Assembly: GCA_037349315.1 (NCBI GenBank)
Contig: JBAIAC010000001.1
Coordinates: forward strand, 9,314,501-9,378,500
Reading direction: 5' to 3'
Source of the DNA: Chelydra serpentina
Lineage: Eukaryota > Chordata > Testudines > Chelydridae
DNA length: 64,000 nucleotides
The notes under the pieces are model-generated. The model was not told the DNA's origin. It searched no databases and saw only the letters and a list, made by a program, of their open reading frames with translations. Positions 46,191 through 58,283 of the stretch are shown here, in pieces; positions within the stretch are counted from its first letter, which is position 1; every line of letters begins with the position of its first letter. The position numbers and the translations under genes were made by a program.

Positions 46191-46534
46191 GAGCTAAGAC
46201 AGGAATTCCTGGTGAAGTCAATGGGAGCACAGTTTGTGGAGGGTTTCCTGATCTGGGCCTTATTTTTCAGTCTGCACACAGAAGAGAAGGAATTTTTTCC
46301 ACAACGTAATGCAACTTCAGATTTGTCTGAGGATAAGGGATGGACCTGAAGGTGAGGTCATTTTAAAAGAAGAGGAGCACCACATCATGACCCTTTCCCC
46401 CATACACTCCAGATGTCTTCGCCTATAAAGAGAGAGGTTCGCTGGGTTTCAGTAATGTGTTTTCTGTATAATCCATTTGATCTTTTTGTTTACTCTGTTT
46501 CATGCTTTGTAAATAGTGTGAATATATAACACAC

Positions 46535-46790
46535 CGCTCACAGGAATGCTTGCCCAGTGCTTAGGACACTAGCCTAGGACTTAGGAGACCGAGGTTCAAT
46601 TCCCTGCTCTACTACCAACTTCATGTGGCAAGTCACTTAAGCTCTCTGTTCCTCACCTGTAAAAGGGGGATAACACTACTTCCCTACCTCACAGGCATGC
46701 TGCAAGGATAAATATATTCAAGACTGTGAAGTACTTTAAGTTCTACTAATGGAAGCACTATATAAGAGATGGGTGATACTTTTAGTAATA
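46535..46790 (+). mobile_element. MIR/CORE-like SINE
   Basis: A tRNA-like head with B-box-like GAGGTTCAATTCC, then GGCAAGTCACTTAAGCTCTC, CTGTAAAAGGGGGATAACAC and CCCTACCTCACAGGCATG. Plus orientation. Confidence 0.8.
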
Positions 46791-47785
46791 TATTAAACCT
46801 TTTTGATTACATCCAGTTTTAAGACCATTCACACGTAATGTACCTGCCAAAACCCCATTAGAAGAGCGTATATCTTATGGGATCTGCTTGGTCCTCATTT
46901 GGCAGATTACCAAGATGAGTTTGTTAGAAATACAGCTTCCGCATCTAATGGGTCCATTTTGTTTTAGTTCCATCTGAGCAAAGGACTTTCCATTGCCCTG
47001 CTATAACCTTGGGCATCCACAAAAGGTTCAGGCAATTTTGCAGGTGCAAGTGGTGAAGGGATTAAGGCATCAGGGAAAGAAATCTGATAAGTGAAGAAGT
47101 GACAAATGTAACTCTTCTTCCTCTGGGCTGAGAGCTGTTCAGCAATGCCGCTGTTATGTGGAAAAACACTGCACGAAAGACTGAGTAAAACAGGGAGTGC
47201 ACAGCACGAACCCTTCCCCTCTCCGCACTACTTAGATCTCCTTGATTGACAGAGAAAGGGCAGGTATATACAAATCAAAGATTGTCTGGAGGTCCAGAAT
47301 ATTCTCTCAACAACAAGTTTTTCCTCCTCTAGTTTGCTGAACTTTCTTAATGAACAGTCATGTAATTCACCTGTACTTATTACTCAGGAGACAACCTGCC
47401 ACCGTTCCAACTTACAGTGATAATGATAAATCCATTTCCAGTTACACCAGTAACACTGCAGCGCATGTGTTAGTGAAGAATTAGAACTTTTTCTTCTCTG
47501 TATGCTGTCTTTCATACTATTAAGTTGTCTGTAAGAGACAGGAGGAATAAAAAAACATAGTCTGAGATTATTTCATGTATTAAAAATATAATGCTTTTGT
47601 TTACTACACTGATCTAACTATCTAAGTATTTATATGGCCATCATCACCATGATATGAGTGCATTCCATTTTTTTTTTAAGTGACAAATGCTCTCTTCGCT
47701 CTTACTCCAAGAAGCAGACTTAGAAAGCTTTCCCCTTCCTACATGTCTCTTCCCCCCCCCCCCCGCCCTTTAAATGAAAGAATCT

Positions 47786-47905
47786 TTGAGCTTGTCTACA
47801 TGAATTTTTAGTTCACAAGCAAGCTGGGGTGTGAATCTATCTTACACTAGTCTGCCACAATCTGTCAGCATGGAGCCTACTGACACGGATTAGAGTGAGG
47901 ATACT
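47786..47905. mobile_element. Left-end fragment of a Harbinger-type MITE
   Basis: AGCTTGTCTACATG followed by CAAGCAAGCTGGGGTGTGAA and CTTACACTAGTCTGCC. Only one end is present; low confidence. Confidence 0.4.
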
Positions 47906-50620
47906 ATTGTGCTGAAACCTGGGCAAAGAGATGGGTCTTACATTCAGAGCTGAACATGGTGATACAGTGTCAAAACAGAGGCAAGAAAACAAACAACTTC
48001 CAGAAAAGAATCAGATTCAGATCTAACAGCTCAATTCAACTGAGGCACAAGATAATAACAAAAAAGAATACACGAAGTAGCTGGGTTTTTACATGATCCT
48101 TTTTAGCATCATAGTTTTTAAAATCAAACTCCACAGCTTCACTGGTTAGGGTTGCCAACTTTCTACTTGCAGAAAACCGAACACCCTTGCCCCGTCCCTT
48201 CTCTGACGCCATGCCCCCCGCTCACTCCATCCCCCACGAGAACAAAGTAATTTTTTAATTTTCAAATTTCAAAAGTGATCACGGTTGGCGTTTCTGGGGA
48301 CTGTAGTTTAACTAGAAGAACCTAGAGCAATGTGAGAACACTCTCTAGAGACTCTTCATTTTGAGGAAAGGCAGTTCCCTTTAAAATAATTGAAAAATGT
48401 CTATAAAGCAGCATTACTGCACTCTGAACTTTTAACTCGGCTGCCGAAATACACCAGAGCTGGGATACAAAACATTTGGAACCATTTCCGTTCTTTTTCC
48501 TAACACAGTATATTGAGCTGTGAATCAGGTTGCTGCTCACCTGTTTCCTGAAGACTGCGGTTTTAATCCATTTACGCTGCTTTACTATAGAGGAAACTGG
48601 CTTAGGACGGTTACAATTGCAAAAGTGAAATGCTGGGTGGCTTCAGCTGAAGAGAAAGGCTCATAATATTCCACATGCTAACATCTTGGAACCCTCTACA
48701 TCCTATTAGAGACTCTATCCCACTAAGACTGGTTATTTCTACTACCACAAAAATAATTCCCTAGCCCAAAGTCTCTCTGCCAGAATCACAAGTACATTTG
48801 GCTCGATTCTGTTCTCTCTTACATTAGGGTGAGTGAGGAGTAACACTATAAAAGTCAGCGACATTGCTCTGGTTTGAATACAAGTTAGAATCAGCTCCAT
48901 TACATTTAGAAATTGGCAGGTGGGAATGCATATCCAGCTCTCTCACTCCTTTGACATCCAAGGATCAATTATAGGTGGGTAGACTGTGCTCCCTTATGAA
49001 AGCCCCAAATCTGCCATTTTCTGTAATCACTTGGACTTGTCACAGAACTCAAACTCCTTCCTTTCATTTTTAGCCCATTGTACTCAGTGAAAGGACAGCT
49101 GTATTTCTAAATCCAATCAGACAGCACTCAAGTAAGTGTCCTTTTTCCTAACTGATTTTAGAAATAAACAAATGCAATACAAAAATCACCCACCCTCCCC
49201 CGAAAATCTTGTCAAAGCTTTATATAATAACAGAATCAGTAGAATAAAACCAAACTAATTTTGTTTCATGAATAAAATATGAACAGCACCCCTACAGCAT
49301 AGGCAACTTGACAATAAACCCGATTGCACTTGCAATATAATCATGTAAGACGTAGGCCTTTTTTCTGTATACTCACCTTTCAAATTCCTGTATGCTATAA
49401 ATAACTTGAGCTCTGTTCAAGTTTCCTTCCCTCCTAGAGTTCATTAAATAGCTTGTTAGTACCAACCTATGGCATGCCATTTTTCAGACAGATCAAACAT
49501 TAGTTGGAAAATAATCAAGAGCAAGACAAAGGTATATCTAAATATCTGATTGCTTTAAACCTTTTTTTTTAATATAGGCACCACCTATTTATCCGATTGA
49601 CCTGGGAGACATCAGAAATATTTAGACAATCAGAGGTTAAGATAAATGAAACGGTTTCTAAACAAATTTGGGGACATCTGAGTTTGATAATCAGAGTTTA
49701 ACCTGTAGTTTTTCCCCGCTGATGGTTCTCAGAAAGGGTGGTTGTTGTTGTTTTGTTGGATTTTTTTTTTAAGTATTAGACATTTACATAGATGAGAACA
49801 TCCACAGTTACATTACATTGGATTTAAAGGATAAGGGATATAAGCCTTCATGCTTCCTGGTATAAGCCAATCATTAATTACAGGGGTTTTAAAAAATATT
49901 CCTCTATGCACAGGATCCTCTGCAGCAGCTTGTACTGGCTATGGTCCATACCGGATGCCACATAAATGGACTATTAACCTGATCTAGTAATGGCAAGACA
50001 GATCTTCATTTGCTTGCTTTTATATTTCTACCATACCAGCCCTGTTTCATGGCCTTCATCCTTTTGTTCATGACAAACTAGAAGGGATTCCCTGTCAATG
50101 CTGTTTCCTTAACAGGGTGAAGGGATCATGGCTAAGTGACGCAGTGTACTTTGCAGCACTTCGAGCTCATCCAGGTTATAATGGGGGCTGGATCCCGCAA
50201 CCATATTCGGTGAGTGGAGAAAATACTACCACTTTTGAGGGCACAATCTGGTCCCTAATCTGTGAGTCTGATGGTTACTGCACACAGGCAACCTGAAGTA
50301 GTCCTAAATCTGAAAGAAAAATTTGTAAGTTCAATAAAAATTATGAAGCCTATTTTAATAGCTTAATACCTAGCCCTTTCCCCAGCGCCCTTAATGACTT
50401 CAGATGCTTCTTTCGGCCACGAAGCAAAAGAATAGCACTAAAAAATGGGTCTCCAGTAGCCGTGCACAGCACTATCACAAAGTCCAACACCACCAACCCA
50501 CTCATGTACAAGTTAAATTAACAGATCTTAAAGTATCCAACAATATCATGCAATACAACAATGGAGCCATGTAAGTTCCCTCTGTTCAAAGAGAAGCGGC
50601 ATCACATGAAGAGGTCAAAC
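47906..50620. other. Intronic sequence, no feature recognised
   Basis: AT-rich; no exon or TE recognised. Confidence 0.35.
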
Positions 50621-50623
50621 TAA

Positions 50624-50868
50624 GGGTAGGTCTATACTTACGCGTCCGGTCGGAGGCGCGCGATCGATGTTCTGGGTTCGATTTATCGCGTCTTGTCAAG
50701 ACGCGATAAATCGAACCAGGAAGTGCTCCGTCGTCGACGCTGGTAATCCAGCTCGACGAACGGAGTAGGCGGAGTCGATGGGGGAGCCTGCGCGCCGCGT
50801 GTGGACCCCGGGTAAGTGCTGAAGTTGCGTACCTTAGTTCGACGGGGGGGGGTAGTGTAGACCTGGCC
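50624..50868. mobile_element. Palindromic PIF/Harbinger-type MITE, copy D (inverted, near-identical to copy A)
   Basis: Exact TAA copies flank it (50621-50623 and 50869-50871). Read as the complement it follows 15505-15800 almost base for base, including the perfect palindrome around CGCGTCTTGTCAAGACGCG. It lacks about 53 bp: one arm and the loop of the GTAGCTGAAG hairpin. The junction falls at an AGC present on both sides in copy A. Confidence 0.93.
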
Positions 50869-50871
50869 TAA

Positions 50872-52200
50872 GTGTTGTCAATGACTAGTTTATTATGTTG
50901 ATTTACACCATATCATGTGGATTTGATGATTCAGGTTTTCAAAGTCACAACCAAGGTCATGTTCACAGCTTTACTGGGTGATAAAGGGTTAACAGAGGTT
51001 CTGAAAGTAGTTGGGTGATGTTATTATGTTCTCCAGCACTACAAACAGAAAGCCCTGAAGTGAGTGATAATTGTTAAATAAGCTCTCTTAAAAACACCTG
51101 TTTAGCTCTAACTACCGTTAAATCATTTTAACACCTTAAAAACAAAATTTCCCAGACATATTTCCATCTTCTTTTTCCAATAGACCCAGTCTACTTGGAG
51201 GGATTTACAGATGTTCATAAGTGATTTAAGAGCATACGTTTCCTTGAAAGTCAATGGGACTGGGCTCCTAAGTCACTTTCGTGCTTCTGAAAATCCCACC
51301 CATAGTCTTTCCCTACATATCCCCAAGCCCTTCCCCACTGGATGTTACCTGAGTGGCACCAACCACCATGAGACAAACAGCAGTTAGAGCACTTAGAAAT
51401 GGGAGAAAGAGAGAAGCAGTGGTGTCTTCAACCGGAGAAGTGTGGAGCTCCCTCACATCCCACTAGTGTGAAGTCAGTGTAAAGGCCCTTTGTATTATTA
51501 AGAAACTGGAACACAGACAAAGCTATATTTGTTTTTATGACCAAGCAAGACTCAAAAAAATAGATTGAAATGTCCCAGAGACTGACTGGTCCTCTCTGTG
51601 CCTCTTAATAAGGATACCAGGATAAAACAAAAGAGGTGCTCAGAATGCCATACTCTAGGATTGCTATCTATACTTTGAAATGTCTTCTCTGTAGAGTCCT
51701 CCTTTTGGGGGAGGGCTGTTGATGTTAATTGACACTTCTCTCCACTTCATGTAAGCTTTGTGTGATAGTTTTAACAGCACACAATCACTGCGCTCTCAAA
51801 TGAACTCCCACGGGAAAATAATAAAAGACAAGCACCATATCACCTGTGGGTGAACACTTTTCACAGAGTGATCACTCTATGTCTGGCCTTTCAGCCCTCA
51901 TCCTCAAAGGAAACCTGCACAACACTCTCAAAAAACATGCCTGGCAGCTTAAATTCATAACTCTGCTAGACACTAAAAATCATGGTCTGAACAGACACAC
52001 TGGATTTGTGGCTTATTACAACCATCTGTAACCCATTAACCCCCTCTTTTCATCCTATGACTACAGAGGTGTTAACAGGCTACTCTACCTGGAATGGTAC
52101 CTTAAAATATGTGCCAATTACTTATGTTAAACAATCTGTTCCACCTTGCATTTAGCTGTGATGCTGGGAGCACTTTTCCCAGACCTGAAGAAGCGCTCTG
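50872..52200. other. Intronic sequence, weak old repeats only
   Basis: A stretch near 51236-51300 (GGGCTCCTAAGTCACTTTCG, TGAAAATCCCACCCA) looks like an old dispersed repeat. Nothing else recognised. Confidence 0.35.
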
Positions 52201-52576
52201 TGGGCGTGGCTACACTCGTGAGTTAGAGCGCGTTAAAGCAGCCCCGGGCGCCCTAACCCCTGACACGTCCACACTGGCAAGGCAAGTAGACCACCTGGAC
52301 TCCGCAGCTGGAACGCTCCTGGTAATCCACCTCCACGAGAAGCATAAAGCTTGCTGCGCGGCGCCAGTGTGGTCTGTTAATGCGCTCTGATTGGCCTCCA
52401 GAAGTGTCCCATAATGCCAGTTCTAGCCACTCTGGTCATCACTTTGAACTCTACTGCCCTGCCCTCAGGTGACCAACCGTCAGACAACCCTTTAAACTCT
52501 CTGAGAATTTTGAAAATCCCCTTCCTGTTTGCTCAGCCAGGCGTGGAGTGCTCTCAGGGCATCTTTCCGGGTGGCC

Positions 52577-53443
52577 ATGCCTCCACGCGCCAGGCGATCC
52601 CCAGTATGGAGCAATGGCAAGGTGCTGGACCTCATCAGCGTTTGGGGGGAGGAAGCTGTCCAGTCCCAGCTGTGCTCCAGCCATAGGAATTATGATTCCT
52701 TCGGGCAGATATCAAGGAACATGATGGAAAGGGGCCATGACCGGGACGCACAGCAGTGCAGGGTTAAAGTGAAGGAGCTGTGGAACGCCTACTGCAAAGT
52801 GTGGGAGGCAAACAGCCACTCCGGTGCTGCCCCTGCGACCCTGCCATTTCTACAAAGAGCTGGAAGCGATACTTAGGGGCGACTCCACCTCCACTCCGAG
52901 GACCACCATGGACACTTCAGAGCCCAGTTCAACAAGGCAGGAGGAGGAAAGCGGGAGAGAGGGTGCTGAGGAGGAGGGGGACAGCCTGGCATCCCTAGAT
53001 GCATGCAGCCCGGAGCTGTTTTCAAGCCAGGAGGAAGGTAGCCAGTCGCAGCGGATGGTGCTTGGGGTCCCTTCGTGAAAATCAAAAAGTGCAGGAATGG
53101 TGGGAGAGTGAAAGGAGGGTCCGCCAGCAGAATGCGGATCGCCAGCACCAAAGGACAGAGCGGCTGCTAAGCATCATGGAGCGCCAAGCGGACTCAATAG
53201 AGGCGCTCATAGTAATGCAGACGGAGCACTTCCGTGCCCCGCCGCCCCATGCAGCCCTTGTCCCAAAACCCTTTCCCTTGTGCCCCCATGTCACCGCCAA
53301 CCCACTTTCCCCAACATCTGGGTTCTTATCGCCACCAGCTGCCTCCAACACCTGTAGCTTCACCACTCAGCCCTGCAAACTACGACCCTCAACCACTGCA
53401 CTCAACCCCCATCACCGTGCATTTTAGCCAGCGTGAAGTGTAG
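52577..53443 (+). pseudogene. Harbinger Myb/SANT-like DNA-binding protein, frameshifted
   Basis: The ATG at 52577 gives MPPRARRSPVWSNGKVLDLI, then VWGEEAVQSQL and QQCRVKVKELWNAY: a Myb/SANT-like trihelix domain. A frameshift near 52848 moves to FYKELEAILRGDSTSTPRTT and an acidic stretch (REGAEEEGDS, LFSSQEEGSQSQ). A second near 53065 moves to QEWWESERRV and the coiled-coil-like TERLLSIMERQADSIEAL. A third near 53240 moves to a Pro-rich tail (QPLSQNPFPCAP, LHSTPITVHFSQREV). Domain order matches full-length relatives. The protein would bind the element ends and bring the nuclease to the nucleus. Confidence 0.88.
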
Positions 53444-53823
53444 CACTCATTGCACGGCACTACAGACAGGAAGGCTGAGTATGAGAACAGGACATATGCA
53501 AATCTGTGATTGTCCCGTTTCCCACCCTAACCCCTTCCCTAGTCCCACACAGCACAGATGTGTCATGCCCTTTCTGTTTCCCAGGCAGTTGTGTTTCTTT
53601 TCAATACATGAATTTTATTTTCAATACATGAACTTTTTGGCTTTGAAAACATTCTTTATTATTGAATTAAGTCAAAGATACCGTAGCCCAGGAAAGCAAC
53701 AGGCACCGCAAGTCAGTGCATCATACATAGCAAATATCATACGGAGCAAACATAGATTCCATCTAACAGATTCCTACTAACACTGGAACCACTGCACTTC
53801 ACTCCCGTGCAGGGCACCAAACA

Positions 53824-54687
53824 TTACTGGTGGGTTTCAGCCTCAAATTGCTCCCTCAAGGCATCCCTAATCCTTGCAGCCCCATGCTGGGCCCCTCTAA
53901 TAGCCCTGCTCTCTGGCTGTTCAAATTCAGCCTCCAGGTGTGGAACCTCCGAGTTCCATGCCTGACTGAATCTTTCACCCTTCCCTTCACAAATGTTATG
54001 GAGGGTACAGCACACGGATATAACCATAGGGATGTTGTCATCAGTCAGGTCCAGCTTCCCATACAGACAGTGCCAGTGGCCCTTTAAACGGCCAAAAGCA
54101 CACTCCACAGTCATTCTGCACCGACTCAGCCTGCTGTTGAACTGCTCCTTGCTGCTGTCAAGGCTCCCTGTGTAGGGTTTCATGAGCCACGGCATTAAAG
54201 GGTAAGCAGGGTCTCCAAGGATCACAATGGGCATTTTGACTTCCCCTACGGTGATCTTCTGGTCTGAGGAGAAAGTCCTGGCTTGCAGCTTCCTGACCAG
54301 GCCAGTGTTCTGAAAGATGCGTGCGTCATGCACCTTTCTGGACCAGCCTGCGTTAATGTCAATGAAATGTCCACGGTGCTCAGCACATAGTCCCATGAAA
54401 GAGGCTTTTCTCATCTGAAAGTTTTGCAGCCACTGCTCGTCATCCCAGACTTGCATGACGATGTGATCCCACCACTCAGTGCTTGTTTCCCGAGCCCAAA
54501 AGCGGCATTCCATGGAGGTGAGCATGTCCGTGAATGCCACAAGTAATCTCGTGTCGTATGCATTATGCGAGTTGACATCATCGTCGGACTCCTCACTGTC
54601 AGTTTGTAGCTTAAGGAGTAACTCGACTGCCATTCATGACGTGCTGGTGAGACCCATCAGCATATCCCTCAGCAGTTTGGGATCCAT
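53824..54687 (-). pseudogene. Harbinger (HARBI1-like, DDE) nuclease, internally deleted
   Basis: On the minus strand the ATG at 54687 gives MDPKLLRDMLMGLTSTS, then a TGA (54636-54634), then MAVELLLKLQTDSEESDD. The frame runs to 53824. The DDE domain retains the second acidic block (PIVILGDPAYPLMPWLMKPY), the third (RMTVECAFGRLKGHW) and the LHNICE end. The segment between MRKASFMGLCA and the HFIDINAGW block is too short: the helix-turn-helix part and the first catalytic Asp block are missing. Total is about 287 codons against about 350-400 in the family. The upstream CTTTCAG suggests a transposase intron, as in relatives. Catalysis is impossible without the first Asp. Confidence 0.9.
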
Positions 54688-54941
54688 ACCCGCAGACTGA
54701 AAGGGAAGACAGAGCACGCAGTACAAAAAACATTGAAAGATGGCGCAAAATGTGGATGGAAGCACAGGGATTGCTGGGATGCAAAGTGATGCATCATGGG
54801 GCATTGGAACAGGACCCAGAATGCCCTGCACTCCCCCTCCCTCTTCCCACAAGCCACAGCGCCAGAATGGGAAGAGGTGCTCTGTGGGATAGCTGCCCAT
54901 AATGCACTGCTCCCAATGCCACTGCAAGTGCCGCAAATGTG

Positions 54942-56227
54942 AAATTAAAGATGAGATTCTCAAAAGCACATAGGTAAGCTGGGAGCACCTAAATTAGCAG
55001 TGACTTGTGCTTCTAAATCACTTTGGCAGGGGTAAGGTTGGATTTTGAAGAGTGCCTGTGTTTCTTATAAAATTCATTTAAGAACATATCACCTGGTCCC
55101 TGTTATTCACTTGCAAATTACATTTTCTAAAAAATAATACATTAATATGATTTTTCAAGAAATCGTGAAAAATTACTCAGTACTTTGGTTTTAAAGATTA
55201 CAAGTTTAAAATATACACTCACAATGTGTTTAAAAATAAGCTTAGTTTTGTGGCTATAACAGATCAGGAACAACTTAGTAAACATTTGTGCTACTAACTA
55301 AACAGAACAATACACACTACAGCAAGCAGAAATTTGGAAGGGATACACGAAAAGTACAAAGTGGCATGCTGAAACTATAACAGTCTGAAAAATCTATCCT
55401 GATCAAATGGGAATACAGAACAAAGAAGTTTTTGATCACTCTGCTTAACCCCTTCTAATAATGAAAGACAACATGGGTGAACTTTTTTTAACTGTACAAA
55501 TCTGCTCCATGAACACCACATAATGCATTATATTTGAACAGATCTCTACATTTTTTTTAAATACAAACTTTTTTTTTTTTTGGTCTTAAAATAATTATTT
55601 CCCCCCGGCCTTCAATCTTGCCTTAAGCCAGGGGTATGATAACCTATTAATAAGATCTGCAAAATATTCACAATTTCAAGATAAAAATTGTGTGCCGTGT
55701 CAGTTCCACACACACACACACAGTAATTTTGCCCTGTGCCAGGTGGCTTCCTCTTATGACTGGCTCATTTTATAGACTCACCCTTTCTGGGACAATATAG
55801 AGTCTGACAGACCAGGAGTCCAATAACACAGTGAAGGGGTAATAATTCCAGGCTTCTGCAGAGCCCTGACCCCTTTGTTCTAAGGGTTTTTGCTATTTTT
55901 TCCCCATGGGGTGGTAGGGGAATCCATTGCTGCCCACTCTTCTGGGTTCCAGCTCAGGGACTCTGTTAAGCAGTTGGGACCAGCTCCTCACAATCCCTTA
56001 CTACTTCCTACCTTGCCTATCTTATAGGTGTTTCCAGACTCCTTTTCTCGGATTCTCTCTCTCTTGGCAGTTTGACATCCTGCCAGTCTACTGCTACCGG
56101 AGTCTCCCCTCAATATTCTCTCTGGCAACCGCCCCTGTACCTGCAGCCTTCTTACCCCCAGCTGTTGCTGGCCCAGCAATTAGCCACAACTAAGGAGATA
56201 GTTAGCCTACCTGTTAACCCCTTAGTG
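54942..56227. other. Intronic sequence, no gene recognised
   Basis: AT-rich; includes a T run at 55549-55580 and a (CA)n tract near 55708-55723. Nothing else recognised. Confidence 0.4.
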
Positions 56228-56560
56228 CAGGGGTGGCCAGCCTGAGCCTGAGAAGGAGCCAGAATTTACCAATGTACATTGCCAAAGAGCCACAGTAATA
56301 TGTCAGCAGCCCCCCATCAGTTTCCTCCCCGTACTCCCCCGCCGCCCACTCCCAGCACCTCCCACCCAATGGCAGCCTTGCCGAGCAGCGCCTCCCCCTC
56401 CCTCCCTCCCTGCACCTCCCGATCAGCTGTTTCGTGGCATGCAGGAGGCTCTGGGGGGGAGGAGGGAGGAGTGAGGGCATGGGAGGCTCAGGGGAGGGGG
56501 TGGGAAGGGTTGGAGTGGAGGCAGGGCCTGTGGCAGAGCCAGGGGTTGAGCAGTGAGTTG
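56228..56560. mobile_element. GC-rich hAT-like element, left end with CAGGGGTGGCCAGCCTGAG
   Basis: Begins CAGGGGTGGCCAGCCTGAG and continues AGGAGCCAGAATTTACCAAT, then a C-rich core. It fades after GGGTTGAGCAGTGA near 56560 with no right terminal repeat, so it is truncated. A GTTGAAGAACAGA duplication follows. Open frames of 117-148 codons here are chance. Confidence 0.65.
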
Positions 56561-56689
56561 AAGAACAGAGTTGAAGAACAGAAGGCCTCAGCTGCACAAT
56601 GCCCAGCAAATAAAAGCCTGGGATTAGGATAAACCACTGATTCAGGTCTTTTGCGGGCACAGTGCATAATACTCTTCTCCCACCCTTTG

Positions 56690-57109
56690 TCTTGTCAATT
56701 TAGATTGTAAGCTCTTCGAGGCATGGACTGTTTCTTATGGCTAGTCTTCACTACCAGGGAGATCGACACTGCTGCAATCGATGCAGCGGGGGTCGATTTA
56801 GCGGGTCTAGTGAAGACCCACTAAATCGACAGCAAAGTGCTCTCTGGTCAACTCCAGTACCAGCTCTCAGAGAAGAGTAAGGTAAGTCGACAAGAGAGCG
56901 TCTCTTGTTGGCACAGCTAAGTGAAGACACCAGAGTAAGTCGACCTAAGCTACGTTGACTCCAGCTATGTTATTCACGTAGATGGAGTAGCGTAACTTAG
57001 GTCGACCTACCCCCATAGTGAAGACAAGCCCTCACTCTGTGTTTTTGCAGTGCCTGGCATAATGATCTCTGTTGGTGTCACTAGGTGCTACCAAAATATT
57101 AATTATTAA
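56690..57109 (+). mobile_element. MIR/CORE-like SINE 3' part, split by a MITE
   Basis: TTTAGATTGTAAGCTCTTCG and GGCATGGACTGTTTCTTA run up to the MITE at 56738. On the other side ACTCTGTGTTTTTGCAGTGC, CTGGCATAATG and CACTAGGTGCTACC resume the SINE 3' end. Confidence 0.8.
56738..57031. mobile_element. Harbinger-type MITE inserted in a SINE
   Basis: Ends TGGCTAGTCTTCACTACC and GGGG-type CATAGTGAAGACAAGCCC. Flanks TTA (56735-56737) and TCA (57032-57034, one change from TTA). Internal hairpin GGTCGATTTAGCGGGTCT / AGACCCACTAAATCGAC. Confidence 0.82.
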
Positions 57110-57507
57110 TAGGGCTGTCAATTAATCGCAGTTAACTCAATAGATTAACTCAAAACAAATTAACTCGATTAAAGAAATTGATTGCAATTAATCAGTTTTA
57201 ATCACACTGTTAAACAATAATAGAATACCAATTTGCATTTATTATAAATATTTTTGGATGTTTTTCTACATTTTCAAATATATTGATTTCAATTGCAACA
57301 CAGAATACAAAGTGTACAGTGCTCACTTTATATCTTTTTGTTACAAATATTTGCACTATAAAAAAGAAACAAAAGAAATAGTATTTTAATTCATCTCATA
57401 TAAATACTGTAGTGCAATCTCTTTATCATGAAAATGCAACTTACAAATGTAGAATTATTTTTTTTACATAACTGCACTCAAAAACAACACAATGTAAAAC
57501 TTTAGAG

Positions 57508-57843
57508 CAGGGGCTGGTAACCTTCAGCATGCAGCCCATCAGGGTAATCCGCTAGCGGGCCACGAGATATTTTGCTGACGTTGACCGTCCGCAGGCACGG
57601 CCCCCCGCAGCTCCCAGTGGCTGCGGTTCACCGTTCCCAGCCAATGGGAGCTATGGGAAACAGTAGCAAGCACATCCCTGCAGCCTGCGGCTTCCCGCCG
57701 CTCCTATTGGCCAGGAACGGCGAACCACAGCCACTGCGAGCTGTGGGGGGCCGTGCCTGCAGAACGTCAATGTAAACAAAATGTCTCGTGGCCCACCAGT
57801 GGATTACCCTAATGGGCCGCGTGCTGAAGGTTGCCAACCCCTG
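57508..57843. mobile_element. hAT MITE, 336 bp, nested in another hAT element
   Basis: Ends CAGGGGCTGGTAACCTTCAG and CTGAAGGTTGCCAACCCCTG. It is flanked by CTTTAGAG (57500-57507) and CTTTAGAT (57844-57851), 7 of 8 identical. The two halves are largely palindromic (GGCACGGCCCCCCGCAGCTC against its complement). Confidence 0.92.
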
Positions 57844-57852
57844 CTTTAGATC

Positions 57853-58060
57853 TTACAAGTCCACACAGTCCTACTTCTTGTTCAGCCAATCGCTAAGACA
57901 AACAAGTTTGTTTACATTTATGGGAGATAATGTTGCCTGCTACTTATTTACTGTCACCAGAAAGTGAGAACAGGCGTTCGCATGGCACTGTTGTAGTGGG
58001 CGTTGCAAGGTATTTACGTGCCAGATATGCCAAACATTTGTATGCCCCTTCAGGGTTTGA
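57853..58060 (-). pseudogene. hAT transposase C-terminal dimerisation domain remnant
   Basis: The minus-strand frame reads CLAYLARKYLATPTTTVPCE, then RLFSLSGDSK, then TAA. After the stop the same frame continues VAGNIISHKC. LARKYL.TP...VP.ERLFS..G is the signature of the hAT C-terminal dimerisation region, through which the transposase subunits assemble. The rest of the transposase (BED finger, DDE core) is deleted. The frame upstream of this patch (58183-58060) is not conserved. Confidence 0.85.
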
Positions 58061-58283
58061 CTTGTAGATTACGCTATCTTTATTTACAGTGCAAATATTT
58101 GTAATAAAAAATAATATAAAGTGAGCACTATACACTTTGTATTCTGCGTTGTAATTAGTATATTTTAAAATGTAGAAAAACATTCAAAAATATTTATAAT
58201 AAATTTAAATTGTTTCATGGGGCAATTAAAACTGTGATTAATCACAATTAATTTTTAAATTGTTTGACAGCCCTAATTATAAA

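Larger units (their letters stand above)
52202..54941. mobile_element. PIF/Harbinger element with convergent Myb-like and nuclease genes; right end lost
   Basis: The left end GGGCGTGGCTACACTCGTGA resembles a Harbinger terminal repeat (compare GG..GGTCTACACT of the MITEs here). A Myb/SANT-like pseudogene on the plus strand (52577-53443) faces a nuclease pseudogene on the minus strand (54687-53824). The pairing of a Myb-like protein with a DDE nuclease defines PIF/Harbinger. The right side stops near 54941 without a matching terminal repeat, so the 3-bp target duplication cannot be checked. Confidence 0.88.
57110..58275 (-). mobile_element. Deleted hAT element with long inverted repeats and transposase remnant
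   Basis: Ends TAGGGCTGTCAATTAATC and GTTTGACAGCCCTA. Flanks ATTATTAA (57102-57109) and ATTATAAA (58276-58283) form an 8-bp duplication with one mismatch. Inverted repeats extend far inward (ACAGTGCTCACTTTATAT against ATATAAAGTGAGCAC; TGTTTTTCTACATTTT against its complement). A hAT C-terminal domain lies inside on the minus strand. A second hAT element is nested at 57508-57843. Confidence 0.88.
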
